This document shows positions 43,999 to 53,868 of a stretch of 64,000 nt of DNA, piece by piece. Position 1 is the stretch's first letter. Each line of letters begins with the position of its first letter. Under the pieces are notes generated by a model, which had not been told where the DNA came from, did not search any database, and was given only the letters and a program-made list of their open reading frames with translations. Source of the DNA: Lasiosphaeria ovina (taxonomy: Eukaryota; Ascomycota; Sordariomycetes; Sordariales; Lasiosphaeriaceae); the NCBI GenBank assembly GCA_033439765.1, contig JAULSN010000003.1, positions 1,984,001 through 2,048,000 of the forward strand, read 5' to 3'. A program made the position numbers and the translations under genes.

Positions 43999-46900
43999 CT
44001 ACTCATCATCATCATCACTTTCCCCCCTCGCATTTCTTCCCTTATCCCCCTGCACATCCGCAACATCAATCGACCTGCGCCGCTTGGCAGCCCTATCACC
44101 ACCACCACCACCGCCCTCATCCCCGCTCGACCTGCGCCGCTTGGCCGGCACCACCACTCGTCCACTATTACGACCCCTGGTATCCGCCGGCATCCGCTTG
44201 CGACCGTAGTTGTAGCGGTAGTTGCCCAGCCCGGGGATCGCTACCGCGGTCATGGCCAGCGGCGACTCGTCGGCGCTGCTGTACACTTCGTCGCCATCCT
44301 CGTTCGAGGCGGGCAGTTTTGGGGCCGGTGGTTCCCAGCTTGGTTGAACCTGAGGTGCTGGGGGAGATAGCTGTGGGATCGGATGCTGGCGGAACGGGTT
44401 GTTGATGAATGGGTTTTGACTTTTCATGAAGGGGTTGTGGCGCGGCGCGGCGTCCTTTTGGGGAATGTTTGCTGCTATGGCTGCGGCGGCGGCTGCTTCG
44501 GAGGTCGCTGCCGCGGCGATGGCAAGTGTCGACGGGGACGGAGGCGTGCGACGGGGCTCAGTGGCTGCGCTCGCTGTCGTTTTGGGGAGTGGGGCTTCGT
44601 CCTCGCTTGTCGTGGCGTCCGAGTCGGAGCCGGCGTTATCGATGATGATTGGGGCATGGGTTGAGTCTCCGCTGGAGGCAGCAGACGACGTCGAGTACGA
44701 GTCCATCGTATCGAGGACTCGGCCGGGCGCCGTCTCGATGGATCGGCTGGCTGCGGTCTTCCACGGCCGAAGCGGCGGCGGGGAGCGGTGGGGCTTGGCC
44801 TGCGGTGTGGGAGGTGCGGCCTCGGACTCGGGCTCGGACTCGGCTAGGTCGGGCGCAGAGTCGTGGTCGGGCGGCGTCGGCGGCGTGGGTGCTTTCGGTG
44901 GTGCCGCCACGCTGTCGGTGTCGTTGTTATCTTGACCATCACCATCCTGCTCATCCTCCTCTTGGTAAGTGCTGCCGCCCTGGTACGACGAAGCAGTAGC
45001 AGAAACAGCCGCAGGCGTCGAGGCAGCGGCAGTGGCAGGGGTGGCAGCCGCCGACTCGTCGGGCGCCAACACCTTCATGAAGATGGCCTTGGCGTCCACG
45101 TCCAGGGTCGGCCGCTGCAGCTCGTCGCGGATGATGCGCACCATGAGGCGCGCGTCCATCAGCTCAGAGATGCAGTCGTCCTTGCGCCAGCGTGCGACGT
45201 CCTTGCCGACGACGCCGCGCGGCAGGTGGTTGCACCACCGCTGCAGGTCCTTCAGCCGTAGCCGCGTCAGCGCCGTGCGCGACGCCAGCCGATAGTAGGC
45301 GCCGCCGCTCGTGTCGGGCTCGTTGTCGCCGTCGTAGGCGACGGCGTTCCCGGGGTCCGGCGTGACCTTGCTCAGGGGCGTGGACGTGGTTGATGTTGCT
45401 AAGATCTGTTGGCGCATCCGCTTGACAAGCGGCGGCTGGCTTGATCTGGATCTTCTGGGGGTGGTTTTGCGGGCGGCAGAGGAGCGGTTGTCGCCGCCGT
45501 CCTCCTCAGAGGGGTCCACGGTTGGGGCTTTCCGCTTCCTTGGGGTATTATATACTGGGGATGCGGGCTGAGGCGATGGGCTTGCGGTAGCAGCACGGAG
45601 CGGCCGCGCGCTGGGCAGGGGGCGTCTCGGCGGCGTGTCGGATACACTAGCAACCGGCTCTGTCGACGTGGCGCTGGGTGCAGCGTATCCGACTGCGCGG
45701 TACAGGTGCTCTCGCTTGAACGAGGGCGTGGCGAGTAGCGGCGCTAGCGAGTCTTTGGGCCCCCGCAAGTGGTGGGCCAGGCCGTTGTTCTTTGTGCGCT
45801 GGTGTTCGGCTGTCATCAGGCGGTATTTACTGGTCGACTGCAGAGTCAGGCGCGGCAGCTTGAACTCGTACGCCCAGTAGTCGTTGGGGACCATGGGCTG
45901 GTAGTGGTTCTCGGACTGTACATCACTTAGCGTCTGGTCAATGATATCCTGCGTGTGCCTGGTAAAGCTTACATAGTAGCAGAGGAAGATGTGCCGCGTG
46001 TTGTAGGCGCCAAAGGTGCGCAAGTCGTAGACGCTCTTCCCCCATTGCGGATTCTCAGGGCCAGACTTGTACTTGTACAGAACCACAAAAACACAGTAGA
46101 GATTAGCAGTAAGGGTAATGATGTCGTCATTCGACCAGCACCCCGGTACATGCAGCCGCTCCCACCAGTTCATGGCGCCCGCGTGAGATCCCGCCGGTCC
46201 GGTCGCTCTAGTCCCGGACAGAATCGTATTCTCACGCTTGTAAAAGGCGTGGCGGGGGTGCTTGGGGTTGGAGAGCACCTGCTCGGCATACGCCAGGTGC
46301 TCAGCCTTGACGCGGAGCCAGAGGCTTGCGTTGCCGTAAACGAGGAGTGCAATGGTGGTCCAGTAGCACTGGCCGTTGTGGATGACCTTTTTGTGCAGCG
46401 CACCGCTGTACCAGTAGTTTGGGTGCTTGACGAAAACCACGTCCTCTATCAAGGGGAACCCGCTGAAGAGAACAGGGCTCTCTGTCTCGTGGTAGTAGCT
46501 CCTCAAATAAGGCAGCCAGTCCGGGCTCTGGTACATGTCTTCTTGACTGGAGAACTCGTATCCGGTGGCTAGAAAGTCAATCTCGCTGGCTCTGAGCTCG
46601 TCGGGAAACTGGTCTTCAAACGGCCTCTTGTAGCCAACGTTTCTCCTTATTGCCTGGACGTCAATTCGCATTCCGGTAAGGGGACCGCTGGTGAATGGCG
46701 TGGTCCCGTCATCATCGTCGTCGCTACCGTCGGCAAGGCCGATGGTCTCCATGACGGTAGCGATTCGCATGTGGCCATAGTCGTGTTCGTCGTCCGTGAT
46801 CGCATTGTCGAAGGAGCGAGAGTTACGAGACATACGCAGGGAAATCCTGCTACTCCTTCGTGTGGGACGTGCGGTAGGTTTTGCACCCCCCCGGAGACTG

Positions 46901-47286
46901 ATCTCGTCGTTGGCTTTGTTGTCGTGAGAGTCGACACTCTCCACAATAGTTGATATTCGCATGAGTCTGTGGTTGTATGCGTCGTTTCTCACGGTATTGG
47001 TTCTCAGGCTAGAGGCAGGAAACGAACTGCTGCTTTTGGGCGTGGGAAAGGGTGCGCGGGGCCCAGCACCGCCCCGGAGGCCGATCTCGTCGCCGCCGTT
47101 ATCGTTTTCAGGATCGGGTCGGCGGTAGATGGCGACTTTTGGGGCACCCCCATAGGATGCAGGGTCGAGGAGGGGCTTTCGGCGGATGCTCTCGAGCTCG
47201 CGGTAGAAAAGGTGCTTCACTATAGCCTCCTTCTCAGACTCGCTTGCATTGTCAAACAGAACCCTGATGCGTTCGGCCTCAGCCAT
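43999..47286 (-). CDS. OTU-like cysteine protease with twin LRGG modules
   Basis: The frame is open for 1,095 codons. An in-frame 57-nt segment at 45972-45916 (GTAAGC...TACAG) is best read as an intron, giving 1,076 residues and joining FLCYY to SENHYQPMVPNDY. Residues 65-118 and 127-181 are a tandem duplication, each starting (N)DEIxLRGGA and ending HxxMRIxTxxE. Residues 285-470 form an OTU-type fold: NGQCYWTTIALLVYG with candidate nucleophile Cys307, NWWERLHVPGCWSNDDIITLTANLY, and ENHYQPMVPNDYW with the candidate catalytic His. Next comes a disordered Ser/Pro region with basic clusters, a SAP-like helical segment (LTRLRLKDLQRWCNHLPRGVVG), a long acidic, Ala/Pro-rich region and C-terminal KRRR clusters suggesting nuclear localisation. 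A deubiquitinase-like role is inferred; it is large for the family. Confidence 0.8.
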   Translation of the reverse strand: MAEAERIRVLFDNASESEKEAIVKHLFYRELESIRRKPLLDPASYGGAPKVAIYRRPDPENDNGGDEIGLRGGAGPRAPFPTPKSSSSFPASSLRTNTVRNDAYNHRLMRISTIVESVDSHDNKANDEISLRGGAKPTARPTRRSSRISLRMSRNSRSFDNAITDDEHDYGHMRIATVMETIGLADGSDDDDDGTTPFTSGPLTGMRIDVQAIRRNVGYKRPFEDQFPDELRASEIDFLATGYEFSSQEDMYQSPDWLPYLRSYYHETESPVLFSGFPLIEDVVFVKHPNYWYSGALHKKVIHNGQCYWTTIALLVYGNASLWLRVKAEHLAYAEQVLSNPKHPRHAFYKRENTILSGTRATGPAGSHAGAMNWWERLHVPGCWSNDDIITLTANLYCVFVVLYKYKSGPENPQWGKSVYDLRTFGAYNTRHIFLCYYVSFTRHTQDIIDQTLSDVQSENHYQPMVPNDYWAYEFKLPRLTLQSTSKYRLMTAEHQRTKNNGLAHHLRGPKDSLAPLLATPSFKREHLYRAVGYAAPSATSTEPVASVSDTPPRRPLPSARPLRAATASPSPQPASPVYNTPRKRKAPTVDPSEEDGGDNRSSAARKTTPRRSRSSQPPLVKRMRQQILATSTTSTPLSKVTPDPGNAVAYDGDNEPDTSGGAYYRLASRTALTRLRLKDLQRWCNHLPRGVVGKDVARWRKDDCISELMDARLMVRIIRDELQRPTLDVDAKAIFMKVLAPDESAAATPATAAASTPAAVSATASSYQGGSTYQEEDEQDGDGQDNNDTDSVAAPPKAPTPPTPPDHDSAPDLAESEPESEAAPPTPQAKPHRSPPPLRPWKTAASRSIETAPGRVLDTMDSYSTSSAASSGDSTHAPIIIDNAGSDSDATTSEDEAPLPKTTASAATEPRRTPPSPSTLAIAAAATSEAAAAAAIAANIPQKDAAPRHNPFMKSQNPFINNPFRQHPIPQLSPPAPQVQPSWEPPAPKLPASNEDGDEVYSSADESPLAMTAVAIPGLGNYRYNYGRKRMPADTRGRNSGRVVVPAKRRRSSGDEGGGGGGDRAAKRRRSIDVADVQGDKGRNARGESDDDDE

Positions 47287-48222
47287 GTTGGACGACGGTC
47301 AAAAGTTACGATCTAGACTCGCTACTCAGGACTATGGTCGGATAACTAAGAATGACGCAGTAACATGGAGCAAAGCGACCCTCGAGGCTTGAGGTCGGCA
47401 ATTTGCACCAGCAAGAATTCTTATGCAACAGAAGGTGGCTGCAAGTCGTAGAACACGGTAGTCGTCTGCTTTGAGGGCGGCTACCAGTCTGTCGAGGCGA
47501 ACAAAGAGGTGAGGGCGGGTCTGAGGATTCAATTCCGCTGCCGCATCCGGGCAGTGCAGACATGCAATATTGAAATGCGTCTCCACACCTACCTTTCTCT
47601 TTGTGCTGTATGGCGTTCAGTCTTGGGTGGTTCTCATCACACGAGGGTTTGGCGTCTTCGTGTGTTGTGCTTCTTAATATTGCCCCAGTCGTGCACGACC
47701 AGCTGCGTGGCTGGCACTTAGGTAGACGAGCCAAGTGTTCGGGTACTGTACAAGAACACCAACCACCTGGGGTGAACAGAGGACAAAGGCAACCAACGAT
47801 GGTGGGGACCTGGGCAGCCAAAAATGTTGCAGAATCGCGGTCGCGCTTGCTGGGAAAAAACATTCATGGCCCTTACTTCACCCTGGTGACCAAGGCCTAG
47901 TTAATTCTGGACCGCATAAGGAATATTACAAAACATCGCCACAACAACTAGGTAGACATATTTTAATTGATCCTCTTTTTCGTAGCAGAAATCATACGCC
48001 GGCATGATGTAGATGGACCGTGGACACCCGGCCTGGTGTTCCTGCGGCGGCCCTTCAGGTGGATTTCGTACTCATCAGCATTCCCAGCATGAATCCATCA
48101 TCCACCTTCTCCACCAAGCTCTCATAATATTACCAGTACTACCTTTACAGCTTTGTCGATCGATATTTGCCTCGACCGCCTCTCTTCGCGAGCAAAGAAA
48201 GAAGCATCCACTCACAGTCACC
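47287..48222. other. Divergent intergenic region
   Basis: This separates the divergently transcribed OTU-like gene and Cys-rich gene, so it should contain both promoters. No convincing gene. A minus-strand frame at 47306-47863 has random-looking composition. Confidence 0.5.
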
Positions 48223-48390
48223 ATGTGCGTGAAAACCGTTAAAACCTGGCCTTGCGGGAGAAGCCGCGAGTCGGAGTCCCCGAGTGGCATGTGCTCGGTT
48301 GCCACGGGCAAGGGCCAGAAGTGGTGCACGGTTAAGAACGAGAGAAAGACCGGGAATTGTCAATGGCTCGATTGCAAGGCATGCAACTGA
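48223..48390 (+). CDS. Small Cys-rich protein with open frame past its TGA
   Basis: ATG at 48223 sits in a good context (GTCACCATG) after a CT-rich leader and gives 55 residues with seven Cys: MCVKTVKTWPCGRSRES, then SPSGMCSVATGKGQKWC, then KTGNCQWLDCKACN. There is no signal peptide. The paired Cys pattern suggests a small metal-binding or disulfide domain. After TGA (48388-48390) the same frame stays open for 61 more codons to TGA at 48574-48576, with a Pro/Ala linker and an acidic amphipathic end (MDIDLSEWLDDA, then TEAWAMSWLD). That tail looks coding and resembles an activation or docking peptide. The gene may therefore be a nonsense allele, use readthrough, or be spliced (a GTTAAG...TTTGCAG intron, about 48330-48480, would keep frame). 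I cannot decide which. Confidence 0.6.
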   Translation: MCVKTVKTWPCGRSRESESPSGMCSVATGKGQKWCTVKNERKTGNCQWLDCKACN

Positions 48391-48576
48391 GATACTCGTG
48401 CTACTCCTCCTCCTGCTACTCTTGCGCCAGCTGCGGTGGTGAATGGTAACGGTGACGGCGAGCTGCCGCTAGGTTTGCAGATGGATATCGACCTGTCTGA
48501 GTGGCTCGACGACGCGGCGAACTCGGAGCAGACTGAGGCGTGGGCGATGTCGTGGCTGGATACCGGTGAGGTCTGA

Positions 48577-49048
48577 TTCTAGCTGTAATTAGCTATCCTT
48601 CCTACCTACCTACTTACCTACCTCCCTAGTTTATGCCCAGTTGCTAAATGTTTTCTGTCGGCTTCGTTAGCTGAGCTAACTTGCCTACCTAGACTGTATT
48701 TGAAGAGGTCGGTATTTGTTTGCCGCGGGTATTGCGAGCCAAGGGCAGCGGAGAGTGGCGGCGCCGCGTTGTGGATTTTCACTATGGAGGGGTTCAAATA
48801 CATAGTCTCTTGAATGTGCAGTTTGGTGTGAATTAACTATATGTGTGTGACGGTTTGACACTACCGTTAATATAGGTTGTTACATAGTAAGGAAGAATTG
48901 CGTTTAATTTTCTCATGTCTTTATCGCTAACTAGAACTAATACTCGAGCCTCTCCAAATCTACCACACACACCCCCCACAGTGTATTTCTACCCCCTATG
49001 TAATTGCAGCTGTCCCCCCATGTACTGACCACCCAGGCCACCACTCCG
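48577..49048. other. Intergenic region
   Basis: A CTAC/CTAC-like microsatellite near 48600-48626 and AT-rich sequence. No gene. Confidence 0.55.
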
Positions 49049-50541
49049 CTAAGTGGGATTCGTAATATTCATGCCCTTCACCCAGGGCTTCCAGAAACTC
49101 TCAACACCCTGCGGAAACCGCCACGCCGTCCAGTTATCATTCGTCAGCCCCCACGTATCAGAGAACCCCTGCCTGCCCTCGCGCACGCGGTAGCTGCCCG
49201 CGAGGCTCCAGGCCATCCAGCCGGCGCGGTAGCGCTGCGTGAAGTCGGCGAGGCAGTTGGTCAGGGTGTCCGTCAGCAAGGTCGGGTCTTGGGCGTGGCC
49301 GAACTCGGACAAGATGACGGGGGTCAGGCGCTGCGGCGGCGGGCAGTCGGCGGTGACGTTGCAGGCGGCGGGGCGCGGGGCCACGCCCAGCGCGTTGAAG
49401 CCGTTGCGGTACAGCCCGGCCTCGATCAGCCGGCACGTCCCCGTGTCGAGGTCCTCGCTGCCCGCGTACAGGTGCAGCTCGAAGACGATCTTGGCGGCCC
49501 ACGGGTAGCTGGCCAGGTCGAAATACACGGGCTCGCGGCGCAGCGCGTCGCGGATCGCGCTGCACTTGTAGCACGGCGCCGTCAGCAGGTTCTTGCGCGT
49601 CGTGAGGGCGGACACATCCTCGCTGAACTGCATGCCCGACCACGTGATGAGCAGGTCCGGGTTGGTGGCGAAGATGACGTCGGCGCCGGCCGACATGTTG
49701 CTGACGAAGGTCTGCCAGTTGTAGCCCAGCGCGGGCGCGGCGTAGCTCTCGCGCAGCTCGTTGCGCAGCGACATGGACACGACGTTGGTGTGGTTGCGGG
49801 CCCAGGCGGCGACGTAGGCCAGGCCGCGACGCCACGTCGTCGTGTTGAAGTTGGCGTCTTTGAACCAGGCGTTGCCGTCCGTGTGCGAGCAGCACCACTG
49901 CGCCTTGCTGACGTGCACGTCCGGGTGGATGAGGATGCGCTTGGCGGCCGCGATGCGCGCCAGGTCCGACCACAGCTTGAACCGCGTCGTCTGCGCCGTC
50001 CAGATGGGGTTCTTGGCCACGATGGCATTGGTCACGCGCGTGCCGTTGGCTGCCCCCAGCGCCGCCGTCATGGCCGCCAGCAGCGTCACGTCCGCCCCGC
50101 CGTTGTCGTAGATCTCGTCGACCATCTGGGTCGCGTAGCCCCTGCGCGACGCGTGTCAAGTCAACAAATCTGTACCTGTTTACGACACGGCAGGGTATTG
50201 ACAACAGAAACAACTTACATGCGGATGATGTTCCAGCCCACGCTGGCCACCATGTCGAGGATGTCGTCGGCCGAGGCGAACTCGAGGCCCTCTGGCACCA
50301 TGCTCTCTCCACTCATCGGCCAATTCACGCCAGCCCAGGTGATGACGTCGCCGCGGGAGTTGACAATGTCTCGGCCGCGGGTGCTAAAGGGGCCGTAGGG
50401 CCACCGCGTGCTGTTGTCGGCGCTGGCGCTGAGGTCTCGGCCGGGCGCGGGCGCGGGCGCGGGCGCGGGTAGCGGCGCAGGGCCGAGGCCGTAGCACGCG
50501 ACAGTGGCCGCGGCGAGCAGCATGGAGACGGCGACGTACAT
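49049..50541 (-). CDS. GH5-family glycoside hydrolase, secreted
   Basis: Two exons: 50541-50219 and 50141-49049, giving 471 residues. The intron is GTAAGT...GCGCAG and its splicing restores NIIRMGYATQMVDE. Residues 1-19 are a signal peptide (MYVAVSMLLAAATVACYG), followed by an Ala-Pro linker-like repeat (PAPAPAPAPG). The catalytic domain shows the clan-A barrel pattern: GVNWPMSGE, VSMSLRNELRE with the acid/base Glu, and VILSEFGHAQD with the nucleophile Glu. The family includes endo-beta-1,4-glucanases, mannanases and exo-glucanases. The exact specificity is uncertain, but the overall layout is that of fungal secreted GH5 cellulase-like proteins. The frame is open upstream to 50853, but the signal peptide decides the start. 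It lies about 1.1 kb from a GH7 gene on the same strand. Confidence 0.88.
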
Positions 50542-51638
50542 GATGGCTGAGCACACGGCGTTCCATGCGTCGCTCCGCGTCGGCGGATGCGGATGCGGTG
50601 ACAGGGGGGGTGGAGATGGTGAAGACAGAGACAGAAGCGAGAGAAGGAGAGGCGTCTCTTCCTGTTTCACGTTCGAGTACTGACCCGAGACTGCAACTGC
50701 GGCTGCCTCCAACGGCGCGTCGCGCCCCTTCGGGACCCTCACCCCGCCCTGGGCCCTTTCATCTAAAGGACTGGTGCTGGATTTAGCATCCTTGCTGCAC
50801 ATTATTTCGAGTCGCGAGCGGGCTGGCCTTCGGCAGTGGTCGAGGCAGATCACGTCGGCGGGGAGGACGTGGCCAAGGCTGGGCCAGATTTAGCCGCCCC
50901 ATGCCCTTTTCGGCACCTCCGGCACCCCTTTTGCGCCATTGTTTGGGGTCCAGGTGCGGTGCGGGGCACATCCGCCGGTGCCTGGCATAACTCCCGGTCT
51001 GGGGTGCAGGGGCGTATTTGGACACGAGTACGTCACCAAAGTGCTTTCTTAGGGGGTTCGTCATTAATGGAGGTGTATACGAGAGCTTAGCGATGTGAGT
51101 AATTAATTAATCTACCCAATTCTTCAGCACGCTAAAATGAGACCAATAATCATTTTCCCTATTGCCGCTTCGAGTGATTTTAAGACGGACAAAGATAAGT
51201 CAGGAATGGAGAAACATGTAATCATGTCAGCCCAGTGGAGTTTGAAGTGACGTGATAGCCATGGACGGACAGGCATATTCAATGAGAAAATCCAAAAAAA
51301 ATACGTCCCTGGGATATGGGGATGAGAATAATCTTCAGGCTGTAACCGACGACTACCTTTGTTCTTTCACGACTACAAAGCTTGCTAGCCATGCACCACG
51401 GCGATGAATCAACCATATCAATATTTTCTGAGTAACCACAATCATATCTCAACCCCCAGCCAGCCACTCGCAGAAAGGGACACCCATGGGCAACAGCCTC
51501 TTCCCACCGCTGTCCGACTGATCAACATTCACTGCGCGCCCCGTTGGCAGGCCGCCACGCCGTCCCAGACACGGCAGATGGCAACGACAGATCGCAACGA
51601 CAGACGTCCACGCCAATCTGGTCTGACATGCAGCGCAA
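50542..51638. other. Intergenic region between GH7 and GH5 genes
   Basis: Promoter of the GH5 gene (right of 50541) and 3' UTR of the GH7 gene. No other coding frame is supported. Confidence 0.55.
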
Positions 51639-53235
51639 TTACGAGGCAGTGTAGGTAGAGTCGAGTGCGCCAAACTTGATGTTGGAGTAAATGACGGTGG
51701 CATCGCTTTGGCAAGTTGCGAAACACGGCGGGTCAGTATCCACACGCCATTATTAAAGGGGTAAATGGATGCACAGCCAGGTGTCGGATGACTCACGCAT
51801 TCTTGGACTCGACGTCGGAGGGCACACCGCTGCTGGTGTCGCAGGTGCCGCGGCCCTTTCCGGGCGTCGACGGGTCGGCATCGGTCGGGTATGTCGAGTC
51901 GAGCCAGAGCATGTTGGAGTAGTGCTGTTGGTGTTAGCCGGATGGAAAGGAAGGACGGGACAAGCAACCCACGTCGTCCCACAGCGAAAGAACCAACACC
52001 ATGGGCTTGGCCAAGGCCTGGGCCATCACGTCGAAGCCGCCAATCTCGTTGAAGTGGTCCTCGTCGCCAAAGACTTGCTTCTGGGCCTTGCAAAAGTCGG
52101 GCGTCAAGCTGTTGCCCGTCAGGCCGGGCCACGTGGGGTTGGGCAGGTCGATGCGCTTGCCGCCCTGCACGTAGAACTGCTTGATCTCGGTGAGCGTGGT
52201 GCCCGAGCCGTGGAACTGGGTGACAATGGTGAATTTCTTGTTGGTGTCGACCGTCATCCCGGGGCCGTAGAAGTCGTGCACGCCCATGCGGTACGCGTTG
52301 AAGTCGCATCCGTCGGGGTCGCAATCGCCTGCGTACCGCGATGCCGAGTACGTGCCGCCGCAGTCGTCGCCCTTGCACGAGTGCTGCGCCGAGTTCTTGC
52401 AGGGGTGGGGCGTGAAGGCCGTCGAGATGCTGTTGGCCTCCCAGATGTCCATTTCGGCGCAGCACGACCCTGTGCCGCCGACGCCAGCGTTGGGGTCGTT
52501 TGACGAGGCCGTCCACCCCTCGACGTTGCCCTGTGCACGTGAGACGTAAGTCAGTGCATGTCCTGACCCGTGGCCTCCCGTCACCCACAAGATATTCTAT
52601 GGGCGGTTCTTGAAGCTCACCTCGCCGTTGATAAACTTCAAGTCTCGGGGGCACTGCGAGTCGCAGTAGCCGGTGCCGTACTTTGCACCGGCCTTATTGC
52701 CCGAATACTTGCTCATGCCGCCGTCCTCGTCCATGCTGACAAAGTAGACGGCGCCATTCAAGCCGCACGGCAGTTTGCTGACGTCAACGTCCATGGTGAA
52801 CTCATTGCCCAGCAGGGTGAACATGGCGTACTTGGTCGGGCTGGCCATGAGGTACATGCGGGAGCCGATGTTGGTGGCGTACTGGCCCTTAGTGACAAAC
52901 TTGAGCGTTAGAGCATTCCCAGACGTGGAAGCGCCGTAGGTGGCAGTGTAGTCGGCGCCGTCGACTACACATTGCGAGGCACACTTGGCGTTGGTCGTGC
53001 AGGCCGTGTCATTCCAAGTGTTGCCCGTGTAGCAGTTGGAGTACCCGCCCTTGTCGTGCAGCCATCGCCAGTTGGCGTCGATGGTGATCTCGCCGTTCTG
53101 GTTGGTGCAGCTGCCCTGGCCGGAGCACTTTTGCCATGTCATTTTTGGGTGCGTCTCTGTCTGCTGGGTGCCCACGCCCTGGCCATTGACCACTGACGCG
53201 AGCAGCGACGTAAGAACAGCAAGCTTGGAATGCAT
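51639..53235 (-). CDS. GH7 cellobiohydrolase, single-domain
   Basis: Four exons: 53235-52621, 52530-51973, 51924-51797 and 51705-51639, giving 455 residues. Introns use GTGAGC, GTGGGT and GTGAGT donors with CACAG, CAACAG and CAAAG acceptors. The signal peptide [18 protein letters not shown] is followed by the mature start [14 protein letters not shown]. Family 7 hallmarks are [34 protein letters not shown], and the catalytic motif EMDIWEAN (Glu nucleophile, Asp, Glu acid/base), plus [18 protein letters not shown] and [10 protein letters not shown]. The length and intact tunnel-forming loops indicate a reducing-end cellobiohydrolase (Cel7A type) rather than an endoglucanase. It ends in the catalytic domain ([11 protein letters not shown]) with no linker or carbohydrate-binding module. 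Confidence 0.97.
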
Positions 53236-53352
53236 GATGCTGGCGGTTTCACGACAGGCAGCTCTTGGAAATCTGGGTAATTCTGGTACAACTGCAGACC
53301 TAGACCTGTGGCTTGGGAGTCTGTCGAGACAGGAGGTGTTGCCTCGCCTGCT

Positions 53353-53360
53353 ACTTATAT
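53353..53360 (-). promoter_or_regulatory. Candidate TATA element of the GH7 gene
   Basis: AGATATAAG on the minus strand lies about 115 bp before the start codon, a usual distance for a fungal core promoter. Position only; not confirmed. Confidence 0.4.
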
Positions 53361-53862
53361 CTCTGCCAATCTCACCGCAACGGAGCTCCAGATGGGGCGT
53401 GGCTGCCCGACTGGTGGGACATTACCTTTTTAATTACCGCGGGACCCTGAGGCCCAAAGCTCGAGTAGATCTGGAGTTGATATATACTCGGCAATATGGC
53501 CCTTGCTTCCGCCTGTTCCTAGACGCGAGGTGAAAGGCCAAGCATCCAATGGGAGCGCTGGGACTGCCTCGTTCCTGGAATCGCCATCTCAGGATAGCAA
53601 GGTTCCCCACAGTAACGCGGATTGTGTTGCCTCCGAGCTCCCCTGTTTGGGGAGAAGGAGCAAATCGGGAGACATGTCTGCGGCCGGGCGACACCAGCCG
53701 GAGTCTTCAGAGAGAGCCATCGTGGCCATGGCACTTGAAGTCGGATGGGTGATCTGGCTCGCCTACGCGGTCGATCGTGGATAGATTGCGGCACTTGGGG
53801 GCACGATGAACCCTCACGAACCCGAAGATGGTATCCAATATGGGGGGGGCGGCGGGGATGAA

Positions 53863-53868
53863 TTAGCC
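53863..53868 (-). promoter_or_regulatory. Candidate XlnR/Xyr1/CLR-type GGCTAA site
   Basis: GGCTAA on the minus strand lies about 630 bp upstream of the GH7 start. It is the core recognised by XlnR/Xyr1 activators of cellulase genes. CreA-like sites (CTCCAG near 53380, CCCCAC near 53605) lie between it and the gene. Single short matches occur often by chance. Confidence 0.35.

Noticed and set aside
49004..50398. 464-codon plus-strand frame opposite the GH5 gene
   Set aside because: GC-rich antisense shadow. The minus strand shows the GH5 motifs and a signal peptide.
51449..52654. 401-codon minus-strand frame inside the GH7 locus
   Set aside because: It overlaps the true GH7 exons in another frame and runs through two introns. 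No signal or domain.
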